Assembly: GCF_000761445.1 (NCBI RefSeq)
Contig: NZ_KN196470.1
Span: forward strand, 1,162,823 to 1,226,822
Reading direction: 5' to 3'
Source of the DNA: Oleiagrimonas soli
GTDB lineage: Bacteria; Pseudomonadota; Gammaproteobacteria; Xanthomonadales; Rhodanobacteraceae
Length of the DNA: 64,000 nucleotides
Each line of letters starts with the position of its first letter. Position 1 is the stretch's first letter. The position numbers were made by a program, and so were the translations under genes. The notes beneath the pieces are model-generated. The model was not told where the DNA came from. It was given only the letters and a program-made list of their open reading frames with translations, and searched no databases. Positions 39,337 to 49,319 of this stretch are shown in pieces.

Positions 39337-40080
39337 TCAGGTCGCGGCGATGTCGGCGACTTGCGCGCCGGTGCGGCCGAAGCGGCGCTGGCGGCCGGCG
39401 TAATCGTCGAGCGCCGCGTCCAGGCACTCGGCGTCGAAGTCCGGCCACAGCGTATCCGTGAACACCAGCTCCGTATAGGCCAGCTGCCACAGCAGGAAAT
39501 TGCTGATCCGCTGTTCGCCGCCGGTGCGGATGAAAAGGTCGGGGGGCGGCTGGTCGGCCAGGCATACCTTCGCGGCCAGGGCGTCGGCGTCGATGGCGGA
39601 GGCTTCCAGTTCGCCACGGGCGACGGCTTCGGCGAGCGCGCGCGCGGCCTGCGCGATGTCCCAGTGGCCGCCGTAGTTCACCGCCACGTTGACGTGCAGC
39701 TTCGCGTTCTCCGCGGTGCGCGTCTGCGCGGCCAGCATGCGTTCGCGCAAGGGCGCGTCGAAGCGCGACAGGTCGCCGATGAAGCGCAGGCGCACGCCGT
39801 TGGCGTGCAGCTGGTCGACTTCCTTGTCCAGCGCCTTCAGGAACAGCGTCATGAGCGCGGACACCTCGGTCTCCGGGCGACGCCAGTTCTCGCTGGAGAA
39901 GGCGAACAGCGTCAGCGCGCCGATGCCTCGCCGCACGCAGTGCTCGATGGTCTGGCGCACGGCCTTCTGGCCGGCGCGGTGGCCGAAACTGCGCGGCTGA
40001 CGGCGTTGCTCGGCCCAGCGGCCGTTGCCGTCCATGATGATGGCGACATGGCGCGGCAGGCTGGGCGTGTCGGTGGGCAT
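39337..40080 (-). CDS. uppS: Undecaprenyl diphosphate synthase
   Basis: UppS elongates farnesyl diphosphate with eight IPP units in cis to give the C55 lipid carrier of peptidoglycan and O-antigen. The 247-residue protein (E. coli 253) has HVAIIMDGNGRWAEQR with the catalytic Asp, FAFSSENWRRP, and DLFIRTGGEQRISNFLLWQ. It starts the uppS-cdsA-dxr stretch, 27 bases after frr. Confidence 0.96.
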   Translation of the reverse strand: MPTDTPSLPRHVAIIMDGNGRWAEQRRQPRSFGHRAGQKAVRQTIEHCVRRGIGALTLFAFSSENWRRPETEVSALMTLFLKALDKEVDQLHANGVRLRFIGDLSRFDAPLRERMLAAQTRTAENAKLHVNVAVNYGGHWDIAQAARALAEAVARGELEASAIDADALAAKVCLADQPPPDLFIRTGGEQRISNFLLWQLAYTELVFTDTLWPDFDAECLDAALDDYAGRQRRFGRTGAQVADIAAT

Positions 40081-40107
40081 GGCGGCGGAGGATGGAGCGC
40101 GATGGCG

Positions 40108-40665
40108 TCAGACCGCCATCAGCTCCTCTTCCTTGGCCTGCGCCACGGCGTCGACTTCCTTGACGAAGCGATCGGTCAGACGCTGGATTTCTTCCTCGGC
40201 GCGGCGCTCGTCGTCCTCGCTGATTTCCTTGGCTTTTTCCAGTTCCTTGACCTGATGCAGCGCGTCGCGACGGATGTTGCGGATGGCGATCTTGGCGTTC
40301 TCGCCCTCGCCGGCGACGTGCTTGGCCAGCTCCTTGCGGCGCTCTTCGGTCAGCGGCGGCAGGTTGAGGCGGATGACCATGCCCGCGGTGTTCGGCGTGA
40401 TGCCGATGTCGGAGGCCATGATCGCCTTCTCGATAGGGGCGACCATCTCCTTTTCCCACGGCGTGATGGTCAGCGAACGGCCGTCGGTGACGGCGACGCC
40501 GGCGACCTGGGTCAACGGCATCTCGGCGCCGTAGTAGGGCACCTTGATGCCTTCGACCAGCGCCACGCTGGCGCGGCCGGTGCGCAGGCGCTGCAGTTCG
40601 TGCCTGAGCGACTCGACGCTCTTGCCCATGCGGGTTTCAGCATCGTTCTTGATGTCGTTGATCAT
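40108..40665 (-). CDS. frr: Ribosome recycling factor
   Basis: RRF splits post-termination ribosomes together with EF-G. The 185-residue protein has exactly the E. coli length and shows the family segments [45 protein letters not shown] and [15 protein letters not shown] 40665 has GGAG upstream. It follows pyrH after 97 bases. Confidence 0.97.
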   Translation of the reverse strand: MINDIKNDAETRMGKSVESLRHELQRLRTGRASVALVEGIKVPYYGAEMPLTQVAGVAVTDGRSLTITPWEKEMVAPIEKAIMASDIGITPNTAGMVIRLNLPPLTEERRKELAKHVAGEGENAKIAIRNIRRDALHQVKELEKAKEISEDDERRAEEEIQRLTDRFVKEVDAVAQAKEEELMAV

Positions 40666-40762
40666 GCAGGACTCCAAAGGCCGGGCGATCCGGCGAGTAT
40701 AGCAGCGCGCCGGCCCGCGGCCGGCGTGTCGGAAACGGGTTCGCCGCGGCTGCGGCGCGGGT

Positions 40763-41488
40763 TCAGGCGGCTTCGACCAGGGTGCCGATCGGCTCGCCGC
40801 GCAGGATGCGGCCGAGGTTGCCCGGCTGGGTCTGGTCGTAGATGCGCAGCGGCATGCCGTGATCGCGGCACAGGGCGATGGCGGCGGTGTCCATCACCGC
40901 CAGCTTGCGCTCGATGACCTCGTCGTAGGTCAGCGTCTCGAAGCGCTCGGCGTCGCTGTGCTTGGCCGGATCGGCGGTGTAGACCCCATCGACCTTGGTG
41001 GCCTTCAGCAGCAGATCGGCGTTCAGCTCGATGGCGCGCAACGCGGCCGCCGAGTCGGTGGTGAAGAACGGATTGCCGGTGCCGGCGGCGAAGATCGCGA
41101 TGCGGCCTTTCTCGATGTGGCGCACGGCGCGGCGCAGGATGTAGTCCTCGCACACGTCGTGGATCTGGATGGCGCTCATCACGCGGGCGTACGCGCCGCG
41201 CTTCTCCAGCGCGTCCTGCATCGCCAGGGCGTTGATGACGGTCGCCAGCATGCCCATGTGGTCGCCGGTGACGCGGTCCATGCCGGCCGCGGCCAGGCCG
41301 GCGCCGCGGAAGATGTTGCCGCCGCCGATGACCACGCCGATCTGCACGCCCGCCTTGCTCGCCTCGATGATCTCGTCGGCGAGTCGGCCGATGACCTTCG
41401 GGTCGATCCCGTAGTCCTCTTCGCCCATCAGGGCCTCACCGGAGAGTTTCAGCAGGATGCGGCGATACTTCGGCGCGGCGTCGGACAT
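40763..41488 (-). CDS. pyrH: Uridylate kinase
   Basis: PyrH phosphorylates UMP to UDP as a hexamer of the amino-acid kinase fold, regulated by GTP and UTP. The 241-residue protein has the E. coli length and contains [40 protein letters not shown] and [16 protein letters not shown]. It lies after tsf, separated by a strong terminator and a candidate own promoter. Confidence 0.97.
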   Translation of the reverse strand: MSDAAPKYRRILLKLSGEALMGEEDYGIDPKVIGRLADEIIEASKAGVQIGVVIGGGNIFRGAGLAAAGMDRVTGDHMGMLATVINALAMQDALEKRGAYARVMSAIQIHDVCEDYILRRAVRHIEKGRIAIFAAGTGNPFFTTDSAAALRAIELNADLLLKATKVDGVYTADPAKHSDAERFETLTYDEVIERKLAVMDTAAIALCRDHGMPLRIYDQTQPGNLGRILRGEPIGTLVEAA

Positions 41489-41520
41489 GGGCGATTTCCA
41501 GGAGGCGAGCAAACGCCGAG

Positions 41521-41526
41521 ATTGTA
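41521..41526 (-). promoter_or_regulatory. candidate -10 box of pyrH
   Basis: The minus strand reads CTACAATCTC, giving TACAAT (5 of 6) about 33 bases before the pyrH ATG. No good -35 box is seen. An independent promoter is expected here because the rpsB-tsf unit ends at the terminator just upstream. Confidence 0.45.
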
Positions 41527-41584
41527 GCGGATGCGGGCGCGCCGTAGCAGTCCGTTTCGGCGTCGCGGACGAAATGCCGCGGAC

Positions 41585-41617
41585 AAAAAAGAAGGGCCGC
41601 GACATGCGCGGCCCTTC
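41585..41617 (-). terminator. rho-independent terminator of the rpsB-tsf operon
   Basis: GAAGGGCCGCG at 41591-41601 pairs perfectly with CGCGGCCCTTC at 41607-41617 around a five-base loop. On the minus strand it is followed by six T (41585-41590). It lies 23 bases behind the tsf stop. Confidence 0.92.
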
Positions 41618-41640
41618 CGGGTGCTTCGATGGCGGATGAA

Positions 41641-42522
41641 TCAGGCCAGGCCGGCCTGCTTCATCACCTCGGCGGCGAAGTCGTCCTCGGCCTTCTCGAT
41701 GCCCTCGCCGACGGCGAGACGCTCGACGGCCAGGATCTCGGCGCCTTCCTTCTTCAGCACGTCGCCGACGCTGCTGTTGGTGTCCATGACGTAGGACTGA
41801 CCGGTCAGCGACTGCTCCGCGCACAGCTTGCGCAGCTTGCCCTGGATCATCTTTTCCTGGATGTCGGCCGGCTTGGCCTTGTCCTTGTCGGTCATCTGCG
41901 CCAGGGCGATTTCCTTTTCCTTCTCCAGCACCTCGGCCGGGACGTCGTCCGGAGTGATGTAGTTCGGATTCATCGCCGCCACGTGCATGGCGATGCCCTT
42001 GGCCAGTTCCTCGGAACCGCCCTTCAGGGCCACCAGCACGCCGATGCGGCCGCCGTGGATGTAGCTGCCGATCACGCCGTCGGCTTCCACGCGCGCCATG
42101 CGACGCACCTGGATGTTCTCGCCGATCTTGGCGATCAGGCCCTTGGCGGTGTCCTCGACGCTGTCGCTGCTGCCCGGGTAGGCGGCGGCCTTCAGCGCGT
42201 CGACGTCGGCGGCGCCCGATTCCAGGGCCACCTTGGCGACGTTGTCGCTGAAGGTCAGGAAGTTCTCGTCCTTGGCCACGAAGTCGGTCTCGCAGTTGAC
42301 TTCGACCAGGACCGCCTTGCTGCCGTCCTGCGCCGCGACGATGCGACCTTCCGCGGCCACGCGGCCGGCCTTCTTGTCGGCCTTGGCCAGACCCTGCTTG
42401 CGCAGCCACTCCATGGCCGTGTCGATGTCGCCCTGGTTCTCGACCAGAGCTTTCTTGCATTCCATCATGCCGGCGCCGGAGCGCTCGCGCAGTTCCTTGA
42501 CCTGTTGTGCACTGATCTGCAT
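41641..42522 (-). CDS. tsf: Elongation factor Ts
   Basis: EF-Ts is the nucleotide-exchange factor of EF-Tu. The 293-residue protein (E. coli 283) has the N-terminal UBA-like domain ([19 protein letters not shown]), the TDF motif in [16 protein letters not shown], and the core domain with [19 protein letters not shown] precedes ATG 42522. It follows rpsB by 60 bases with a hairpin between, and is followed by a clear terminator. Confidence 0.97.
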   Translation of the reverse strand: MQISAQQVKELRERSGAGMMECKKALVENQGDIDTAMEWLRKQGLAKADKKAGRVAAEGRIVAAQDGSKAVLVEVNCETDFVAKDENFLTFSDNVAKVALESGAADVDALKAAAYPGSSDSVEDTAKGLIAKIGENIQVRRMARVEADGVIGSYIHGGRIGVLVALKGGSEELAKGIAMHVAAMNPNYITPDDVPAEVLEKEKEIALAQMTDKDKAKPADIQEKMIQGKLRKLCAEQSLTGQSYVMDTNSSVGDVLKKEGAEILAVERLAVGEGIEKAEDDFAAEVMKQAGLA

Positions 42523-42545
42523 CGGATTTCCTCGATGTTCTTGCG

Positions 42546-42573
42546 GGCGCCCGGCCGACATGGCACGGGCGCC
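42546..42573 (-). terminator. intergenic hairpin between rpsB and tsf (possible attenuator)
   Basis: GGCGCCCG at 42546-42553 pairs with CGGGCGCC at 42566-42573 over a 12-base loop. There is no T-run after it on the minus strand. A partial terminator between rpsB and tsf is known in E. coli, so an attenuating role is plausible. Confidence 0.4.
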
Positions 42574-42582
42574 GTGAATGGC

Positions 42583-43452
42583 TTATTCGCTGTCTTCGGA
42601 CGCGGCGGCTTCGGCCTTGTCGTCGGCCTTGGCGGGCTTCTTCGCGGCCGGCTTCTTGGCTGCGGCCTTCTTGGCCGGGTCCTTCTTCTTGTCGTCGGCC
42701 TTCATCACCGGGTTGCCCTCGGCGTCCAGCTCGACGAACTCGTTGCCGTCGCCCTGGGCGGCGGCCGGCGAAGCGGCCTTGCCTTCCAGCACGGCGTCGG
42801 CGGCGGCGCGGGTGTACAGCTGGATGGCGCGGATGGCGTCATCGTTGCCCGGGATGGCGTAGTCCACCAGGCTCGGGTCGTAGTTGGTGTCGACCACGGC
42901 GATCACCGGGATGCCCAGCTTGCGGGCTTCCTGCACGGCGATGTCCTCGTGGCCGATGTCGATCACGAACAGCGCGTCCGGCAGACGATTCATGTCCTTG
43001 ATGCCGCCCAGCGAACGCTCCAGCTTCTCGCGCTCGCGGCGCAGGGACAGCACTTCGTGCTTGACCAGCTTCTCGAAGGTGCCGTCGGTTTCGGCTTCTT
43101 CCAGTTCCTTCAGGCGCGAGACCGACTGCTTGACGGTGCGGAAGTTGGTGAGCATGCCGCCCAGCCAGCGCTGCGAAACGAACGGCATGCCGCAGCGGGC
43201 GGCCTCGTCGGCGATGGCTTCGCGCGCGGCGCGCTTGGTGCCGACGAACAGCATCGTGCCGCGCTTCTGCGCCAGGCCCGACACGTAGTTCATGGCGTCG
43301 TTGAACAGCGGCAGCGTCTTCTCGAGGTTGACGATGTGGATCTTGCCGCGCGCGCCGAAGATGTACGGACCCATCTTCGGGTTCCAGTAACGGGTCTGGT
43401 GACCGAAATGAACGCCAGCTTCCAGCATCTGGCGCATGGTGACTTGAGGCAT
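42583..43452 (-). CDS. rpsB: 30S ribosomal protein S2
   Basis: S2 sits on the back of the 30S head-body junction and helps recruit S1. The 289-residue protein has the family segments [48 protein letters not shown] and [13 protein letters not shown]. It is about 48 residues longer than E. coli S2 because of a Lys/Ala/Pro-rich tail (repeats of KKPA) ending in an acidic stretch, an extension I associate with Xanthomonadales. AGGAG precedes ATG 43452. Confidence 0.97.
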   Translation of the reverse strand: MPQVTMRQMLEAGVHFGHQTRYWNPKMGPYIFGARGKIHIVNLEKTLPLFNDAMNYVSGLAQKRGTMLFVGTKRAAREAIADEAARCGMPFVSQRWLGGMLTNFRTVKQSVSRLKELEEAETDGTFEKLVKHEVLSLRREREKLERSLGGIKDMNRLPDALFVIDIGHEDIAVQEARKLGIPVIAVVDTNYDPSLVDYAIPGNDDAIRAIQLYTRAAADAVLEGKAASPAAAQGDGNEFVELDAEGNPVMKADDKKKDPAKKAAAKKPAAKKPAKADDKAEAAASEDSE

Positions 43453-43711
43453 GTTGTACTCCTGGGGTTGAACCTCCACGCATCCCCGACCTCGACCCTG
43501 GCGCTTGAAAAGCGGGCAGGGCACCCCGAAACCGGTGTCGATGCGTGTGTGGCGTTGTAGTGTGCCGGTGCGAACCATTTCGCCTCCGGCCCGACGAGTA
43601 TCCCGCACTGGGGTTACAATCGTCTTTCGCTCCGCGCGCCGCAGAGGCCATGAGGGCACTCGGCGGCGACAGAACCGGTCAATTGTAGCTGCATGCGGAA
43701 GCCTTCCACAA
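43453..43711 (-). promoter_or_regulatory. rpsB promoter and long 5' leader
   Basis: On the minus strand TTGTGG (43706-43711), an 18-base spacer and TACAAT (43682-43687) form a promoter, with an A-tract just upstream (plus-strand T-run near 43736-43742) like an UP element. Initiation near 43675 leaves a leader of roughly 220 bases before rpsB. In gammaproteobacteria the rpsB leader is the target of S2 autoregulation, so this leader is a candidate for the same control. I did not derive a secondary structure. Confidence 0.5.
43591..43620 (+). promoter_or_regulatory. candidate promoter of map
   Basis: TACAAT at 43615-43620 has a weak -35 partner CCGACG at 43591-43596 with an 18-base spacer. It would start map transcription near 43627, giving a leader of about 170 bases. 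This start lies within the predicted rpsB leader, so the two transcripts would overlap head-on for about 50 bases. Confidence 0.35.
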
Positions 43712-43798
43712 GCAGCTGAAACGGTTCGGAAAACCCTTTTTTGCCGCCCGGCCGGCCCGAACGGCCGCGGCGGACCCGGAAAAGACAGGATTCGGCGT

Positions 43799-44563
43799 AT
43801 GCCCGCAGTACCCAAGACCCCCGAAGAAATCGAGAAGATGCGCGTCGCCGGACGCCTTGCCGCCGAAGTGCTGGCCGTGCTCAAGGAGCATGTCCAGCCG
43901 GGCGTGACCACCGAGGACCTGGACCGCATCGCCTACGAGCACATCGTCAACGTGCAGAAGGCCGTGCCGGCCAACGTCGGCTACCGCGGCTTTCCGAAGA
44001 CGCTGTGCACTTCGGTCAATCACGTCATCTGCCACGGCATTCCGAATGCCGGCAAGGTGCTGAAGGACGGCGACATCGTCAATTGCGACGTCACCGTCAT
44101 CAAGGACGGCTGGCACGGCGACACCAGTCGCATGTTCATCGCCGGCACGCCGAGCGTGCGCGCCAAGCGGCTGGTCGACATCACCTTCGAGGCCATGATG
44201 AAGGGTATCGAGGCGGTGCGCCCGGGCGCGACCCTGGGCGACGTCGGCCATGCCATCCAGAAGCATGCCGAGGCGGCCGGGTTCTCGATCGTGCGCGAAT
44301 ACTGCGGCCACGGCATCGGCAAGATCTACCACGACGAGCCGCAGGTGCTGCACTACGGCAAGCCCGGCGCCGGCCTGAAGCTGGAAAAGGGCATGACCTT
44401 CACCGTCGAGCCGATGGTCAATGCCGGCAAGGCCGCCACGCGCTCGTTGCCGGACGGCTGGACCGTGGTCACCAAGGACCATTCGCTGTCGGCGCAGTGG
44501 GAGCACACCATCGCCGTGACCGACGACGGCTTCGAGATACTGACACCCTGGCCGGACGCCTGA
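43799..44563 (+). CDS. map: Methionine aminopeptidase type I
   Basis: MAP removes the N-terminal Met from nascent proteins when the second residue is small. The 254-residue protein (E. coli 264) has the pita-bread fold motifs: HVICHGIPN with the substrate His, [20 protein letters not shown] with two metal Asp, [25 protein letters not shown] and the final [11 protein letters not shown] 43799 matches the family N-terminus. It is divergent from rpsB, the conserved map-rpsB arrangement, and is followed by glnD. Confidence 0.97.
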   Translation: MPAVPKTPEEIEKMRVAGRLAAEVLAVLKEHVQPGVTTEDLDRIAYEHIVNVQKAVPANVGYRGFPKTLCTSVNHVICHGIPNAGKVLKDGDIVNCDVTVIKDGWHGDTSRMFIAGTPSVRAKRLVDITFEAMMKGIEAVRPGATLGDVGHAIQKHAEAAGFSIVREYCGHGIGKIYHDEPQVLHYGKPGAGLKLEKGMTFTVEPMVNAGKAATRSLPDGWTVVTKDHSLSAQWEHTIAVTDDGFEILTPWPDA

Positions 44564-44651
44564 GCCGTCGCGTCCGCGCGGACTGCGGTGGCTTGCGCCC
44601 GCGCCGCATTCCGCTTTAACTCCTCGTTCCTCACGAGACGCGCCTGCCCAC

Positions 44652-47312
44652 GTGCCCGAATCGCCTCGCCGCCTGTTGCCCTCGTTGCCGCGTCTGCCGC
44701 GCGCGATTCCGCGCTCGGGCGTGTCGGCGGATGCGCGACGCGCACTGCGGCTGCTGATCGCCGACACCGATCGCGCCCTGGCTACGTCGTTCGCCGCCGG
44801 CGTCGAAGCAGGCGCGCTGGCGCGCCGCCGCACGGTGCTGGTCGAGCGCGTGCTGGTGCACGTGTGGACGGCCTTTCTCGGTGCGCCCGAGGGGGTATCG
44901 CTGTTCGCGGTCGGCGGTTTCGGGCGCGGCCTGCTGTTTCCGCATTCGGACGTCGACTTGCTGGTGCTGGTGACGCCGCGCGCGCGTGAGCGCCAGGCGC
45001 CGGCGCTGCAACGGTTCTTCGCCTGTCTCTGGGACATCGGCTTGAAGCCCGGTAGCGCCGTGCGCGATGTGGCGCAGTGCCGCGCGCTGGCCGCCGAGGA
45101 CGTCAGCGTGTTCACCAGCATGATCGAAGGCCGCTGGCTGGCCGGCGACCGCATGATGCAAGCGGACTACGACGCCATCGTCGACGATCCGTCGCTGTGG
45201 CCGCCGCAGCGCTTCCTGGAAGCCAAGCTGGCCGAACAGGCCGAGCGCCACGCTCGCCACGACGACACCGCGCACAACCTGGAACCCAATCTCAAGGACG
45301 GCCCCGGCGGCCTGCGCACGCTGGATCTGATGCGCTGGCTCGGGCGACGCGTGGCCGGCGTCGGCGACTTCGACGCCATGGCCGCCGAAGGCCTGCTCGA
45401 TCCGGCCGAACACGAGGCCATCGCCGCCGCCGAGGCGACGCTGCAGCGTTATCGCTTCGCGCTGCATCTGGAAGCGGGTCGTGCCGAAGAGCGCCTGCTG
45501 TTCGACTACCAGCGCGCGCTGGCCGCGCGTCTCGGGTTCGAGGACGAGCACGCGAAGAACCTGGGCGTCGAGCAGTTCATGCAGGGTTACTACCGGGCCG
45601 CGACCGTGGTCGAGCGTCTCGGCGTGCAGCTCGGCGAGCGTTTCGAGGAGCTGCTCGAACCCGATGTCGAACCGCAGCCGCTGAACGAGGACTTCATGCG
45701 CCTGGGCACGCGCCTGCAGCCGCGCGACGCGGACCTGTTCCTGCGTCGCCCCGCGGCGCTGATCGAGGGCTTCGTGCTGCGCCTGGATCATCCCGAACTG
45801 GTCGGCTTCACCGCCGAGACCATGCGCCGCATCCAGCAGGCCGTGGCCGAGCGCGGCACCGAGATCGGCGAAGACCCCGCCGTGATGGACGCTCTGCGTA
45901 CGCTGCTGCATCGTGGCGCGCCGGCCGTCGAGGCGCTGTGGCGGATGAACCGCTTCGGCCTGCTGGCGGCGATTCTGCCGCCGTTCGCGCGCGTGGTCGG
46001 ACGCATGCAGTACGACCTGTTCCACGTCTACACCGTGGACGAACACACCATGCGCGTGCTGCGCAACGTGGCGCGTTTCGCCGATCCACAGGCGCGCCGC
46101 GAGTTTCCCATCGCCTGCGAAATATGGGCCACGCTGGACCGCCCGGAAATCCTGCTGCTGGCGGCGCTGTTCCACGACATCGCCAAGGGACGCGGCGGCG
46201 ATCATTCGGTACTGGGCGAGTCCGACGCGCGCGATTTCTGCAAGCGCCTGGGCATCTCCGACGAGGACGGCGCACTGGTCGCCTGGCTGGTGCGCTGGCA
46301 TCTGCTGATGAGTACCACCGCGCAGCGCCAGGACATCACCGATCCCGACGTGGTGCATCGCTTCGCCACCGAAGTCGGCGACTGGGAACATCTGGACCAT
46401 CTGTACCTGCTGACCATCGCCGACATCATCGGCACCAGCCCGAAGCTATGGAACTCGTGGAAGGATCGCCTGCTGGCCGACCTCTACGTCGCCGCGCGCT
46501 ATGCGCTGCGCTCGGACCTGGCATTGCCGCTGCGCGCCGAGGCGCGCGTGCGCGACTGCCGCGAACGCGCGCTGTCGATGCTGCTGGACGACGGTTTCGA
46601 TGCCGACGACGTGGCGCACGTGTGGGCCGACTTTCCCGATCTCAGCTTCCTGCGCCATCGGCCGGAGCAGGTCGCCTGGCAGACTGCGGCGATCCTCAAG
46701 GCGGAGGGTGCGTTGCCGTTGGTCGACGTGCATCCGTTCTCGGTGCGCGGCTGCACCGAGGTGTTCGTGTACGCGCCGGACCGCGACGGCCTGTTCGCCA
46801 CCGTGACCGCGATGCTCGACCGCATGCGCTTCTCGGTGGTGCAGGCGCGCGTGCTCGGCTCCAACACCGGCATGGCGCTGGACACGTTCCTGCTGCTGGA
46901 GTCCGAGAGCCAAGAACCGGCCAGCCTGGAACGCGCCGAGGATCTGCGCGTGCGGCTGGCGCGAGCCCTGGCCAAGCCGGCGCGTGCGCAACCGGCCAAG
47001 CGCAACCTGTCGCGACGGCAGCGGCATTTCCAGATGGCGCCGCGCATCGAATTCACCGCCGACGCCGCTGCCGCGCGCACGCAGCTGGCGCTGGTCTGCA
47101 GCGATCGTCCGGGTCTGCTGGCGGTGGTCGCGCAGGCCTTCGTCGAGGTCGGCGTGCGCGTGCACGACGCGCGCATCGCCACCTTCGGCGAGCGCGTGGA
47201 GGATTTCTTCCAGCTCACCGACGGCGACAACGCGCCGCTCGATGCGGCCATGCAGGAGCGGCTGCGCGATGCGCTGCTGCCCCTGGTCGGTCCGCAGCGA
47301 CGCGCTTCCTGA
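44652..47312 (+). CDS. glnD: Bifunctional uridylyltransferase/uridylyl-removing enzyme GlnD
   Basis: GlnD adds UMP to PII proteins at low glutamine and removes it at high glutamine, setting glutamine synthetase and NtrC activity. The 886-residue protein (E. coli 890) has the nucleotidyltransferase motif GGFGRGLLFPHSDVDLL (88-104), the linking NLKDGPGGLRTLD, an HD domain with VDEHTMRVL and LFHDIAKGRGGDHS (about 507-520), and two C-terminal ACT domains with YAPDRDGLFATV and CSDRPGLLAVV. The start is GTG at 44652. It lies 88 bases after map. Confidence 0.96.
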   Translation: MPESPRRLLPSLPRLPRAIPRSGVSADARRALRLLIADTDRALATSFAAGVEAGALARRRTVLVERVLVHVWTAFLGAPEGVSLFAVGGFGRGLLFPHSDVDLLVLVTPRARERQAPALQRFFACLWDIGLKPGSAVRDVAQCRALAAEDVSVFTSMIEGRWLAGDRMMQADYDAIVDDPSLWPPQRFLEAKLAEQAERHARHDDTAHNLEPNLKDGPGGLRTLDLMRWLGRRVAGVGDFDAMAAEGLLDPAEHEAIAAAEATLQRYRFALHLEAGRAEERLLFDYQRALAARLGFEDEHAKNLGVEQFMQGYYRAATVVERLGVQLGERFEELLEPDVEPQPLNEDFMRLGTRLQPRDADLFLRRPAALIEGFVLRLDHPELVGFTAETMRRIQQAVAERGTEIGEDPAVMDALRTLLHRGAPAVEALWRMNRFGLLAAILPPFARVVGRMQYDLFHVYTVDEHTMRVLRNVARFADPQARREFPIACEIWATLDRPEILLLAALFHDIAKGRGGDHSVLGESDARDFCKRLGISDEDGALVAWLVRWHLLMSTTAQRQDITDPDVVHRFATEVGDWEHLDHLYLLTIADIIGTSPKLWNSWKDRLLADLYVAARYALRSDLALPLRAEARVRDCRERALSMLLDDGFDADDVAHVWADFPDLSFLRHRPEQVAWQTAAILKAEGALPLVDVHPFSVRGCTEVFVYAPDRDGLFATVTAMLDRMRFSVVQARVLGSNTGMALDTFLLLESESQEPASLERAEDLRVRLARALAKPARAQPAKRNLSRRQRHFQMAPRIEFTADAAAARTQLALVCSDRPGLLAVVAQAFVEVGVRVHDARIATFGERVEDFFQLTDGDNAPLDAAMQERLRDALLPLVGPQRRAS

Positions 47313-47394
47313 GCGCGCCGACTTTGCGATGACGCGACTGCAGCGTATCGTTCGGGCGATCTGTCGCCACATGACGTTCACCGAGGGAGAGGAT

Positions 47395-48000
47395 ATGAAG
47401 ATCAGGCGCGTGCAAGGGTCGCTGTTGTTGGCGGCCGGACTGTGGATGTTGTCGACGACCTCGTTCGCGGCCGAGCCTCACCATGCCCCGATGCACAAGG
47501 GCGCGTCGGACGTGACCTGGGTCTACCCGGTGATTCCGAAGTTCGGCGGCGTGCACCCCAATCCGGGCGCCGACATGCAGCCGGACCCGAACGCCGACTA
47601 CAAGATTCTGGTCGACGTCGTCACCGGCGATCCGTCGTCCGGCCACCAGCTCGGTTCGCTGAACCGTCTGGCGCGGCTGGTGAATCTGATGGGCTACGCC
47701 AAGGTGCCGCAGGACCACGTGCACATCGTGGCCGTGCTGGATCGTCAGGTCGGCGCCACCGCGCTGACCAACGCGGCCTACCGCAAATTCTTCGACAAGA
47801 AGGGCAAGGGAGAGAATCCGAACCTGCCGATCCTGCGCGCGCTGAAGAAAGCCGGCGTGAAGCTGATGATCTGCAGTCAGGCCATGGCCGAGATGGGGCT
47901 GAAGAACAGCGACATCGATCCCAGCGTCACGGTCACGCTGTCGGCGCTGACCGATCCGGTGATCTACGGCCATCGCGGCTACACCTACATGCAGCTGTAA
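47395..48000 (+). CDS. exported DsrE-family protein
   Basis: The 201-residue protein has a signal peptide (1-25, ending TSFAA) and a DsrE/DsrF-like domain: YKILVDVVTGDPSSGHQLG as first strand region, a long helix (LGSLNRLARLVNLMGYA), HVHIVAVLDRQVG, and KLMICSQAMAEMGL, where the Cys corresponds to the conserved cysteine of DsrE-type proteins. Periplasmic DsrE-like proteins occur in many proteobacteria with unknown roles in sulfur or redox chemistry. GGGAGAGG before ATG 47395 supports the start. A 12-bp hairpin follows the gene. Confidence 0.85.
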   Translation: MKIRRVQGSLLLAAGLWMLSTTSFAAEPHHAPMHKGASDVTWVYPVIPKFGGVHPNPGADMQPDPNADYKILVDVVTGDPSSGHQLGSLNRLARLVNLMGYAKVPQDHVHIVAVLDRQVGATALTNAAYRKFFDKKGKGENPNLPILRALKKAGVKLMICSQAMAEMGLKNSDIDPSVTVTLSALTDPVIYGHRGYTYMQL

Positions 48001-48022
48001 CGCGCATCCAGCGGCGTTTGTG

Positions 48023-48053
48023 ACGGCCGTCGCGTGCCTCGCGACGGCCGTTT
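48023..48053 (+). terminator. 12-bp hairpin terminator after the DsrE-family gene
   Basis: ACGGCCGTCGCG at 48023-48034 is perfectly complementary to CGCGACGGCCGT at 48040-48051 with a five-base loop, followed by a short TTT. It lies 22 bases behind the stop and before dapD. Confidence 0.75.
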
Positions 48054-48135
48054 CGCATCTGCGCCCCGGTCACAGGCGGGGCGCTTGCGTGTACTCTTTG
48101 CAGCTTGTTCCGAGCACCACGGGTACCCTCCGCGC

Positions 48136-48959
<824 letters not shown>

Positions 48960-48963
<4 letters not shown>

Positions 48964-49316
48964 GCGTCACCGTCTACGGCCTGAAGACCTGCGACACCTG
49001 CCGCAAGGCGCGCAAGTGGCTGGACCGCTTCGAGGTCGAGTACAGCTTTGTCGACTATCGCGAGAACCCGGTGCCGGCCGCCACGCTGAAGGACTGGGCC
49101 GGTCAGCTCGGTGGCTGGGAGAAGCTGGTCAACAAGGCCTCGACCACCTGGCGCAATCTGCTGCCGCAGCGCAAGAACCCGGGTAGCGATCCGGAGTGGA
49201 CGCTGCTCATCAAGGAATACCCCGCGCTGGTGCGTCGTCCGGTGGTGGTGCTGGACGACGGTCGCGTCAGCGTCGGCTTCAAGGACAACCTGTTCAAGCA
49301 GTTGTTCGGACGCTGA
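48960..49316 (+). CDS. ArsC/Spx-family protein (YffB-like)
   Basis: The 118-residue protein has the thioredoxin-like ArsC fold with [17 protein letters not shown] at the N-terminus (Cys11 and Cys14) and [16 protein letters not shown] near the end. It is closest to the YffB/Spx-type branch (E. coli YffB starts with a similar YGIKNCDT) rather than to arsenate reductases in ars operons. In E. coli yffB also lies directly before dapE. Its start overlaps the dapD stop by 4 bases, indicating coupled translation. The precise function is unknown. Confidence 0.9.
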
Positions 49317-49319
49317 ACC

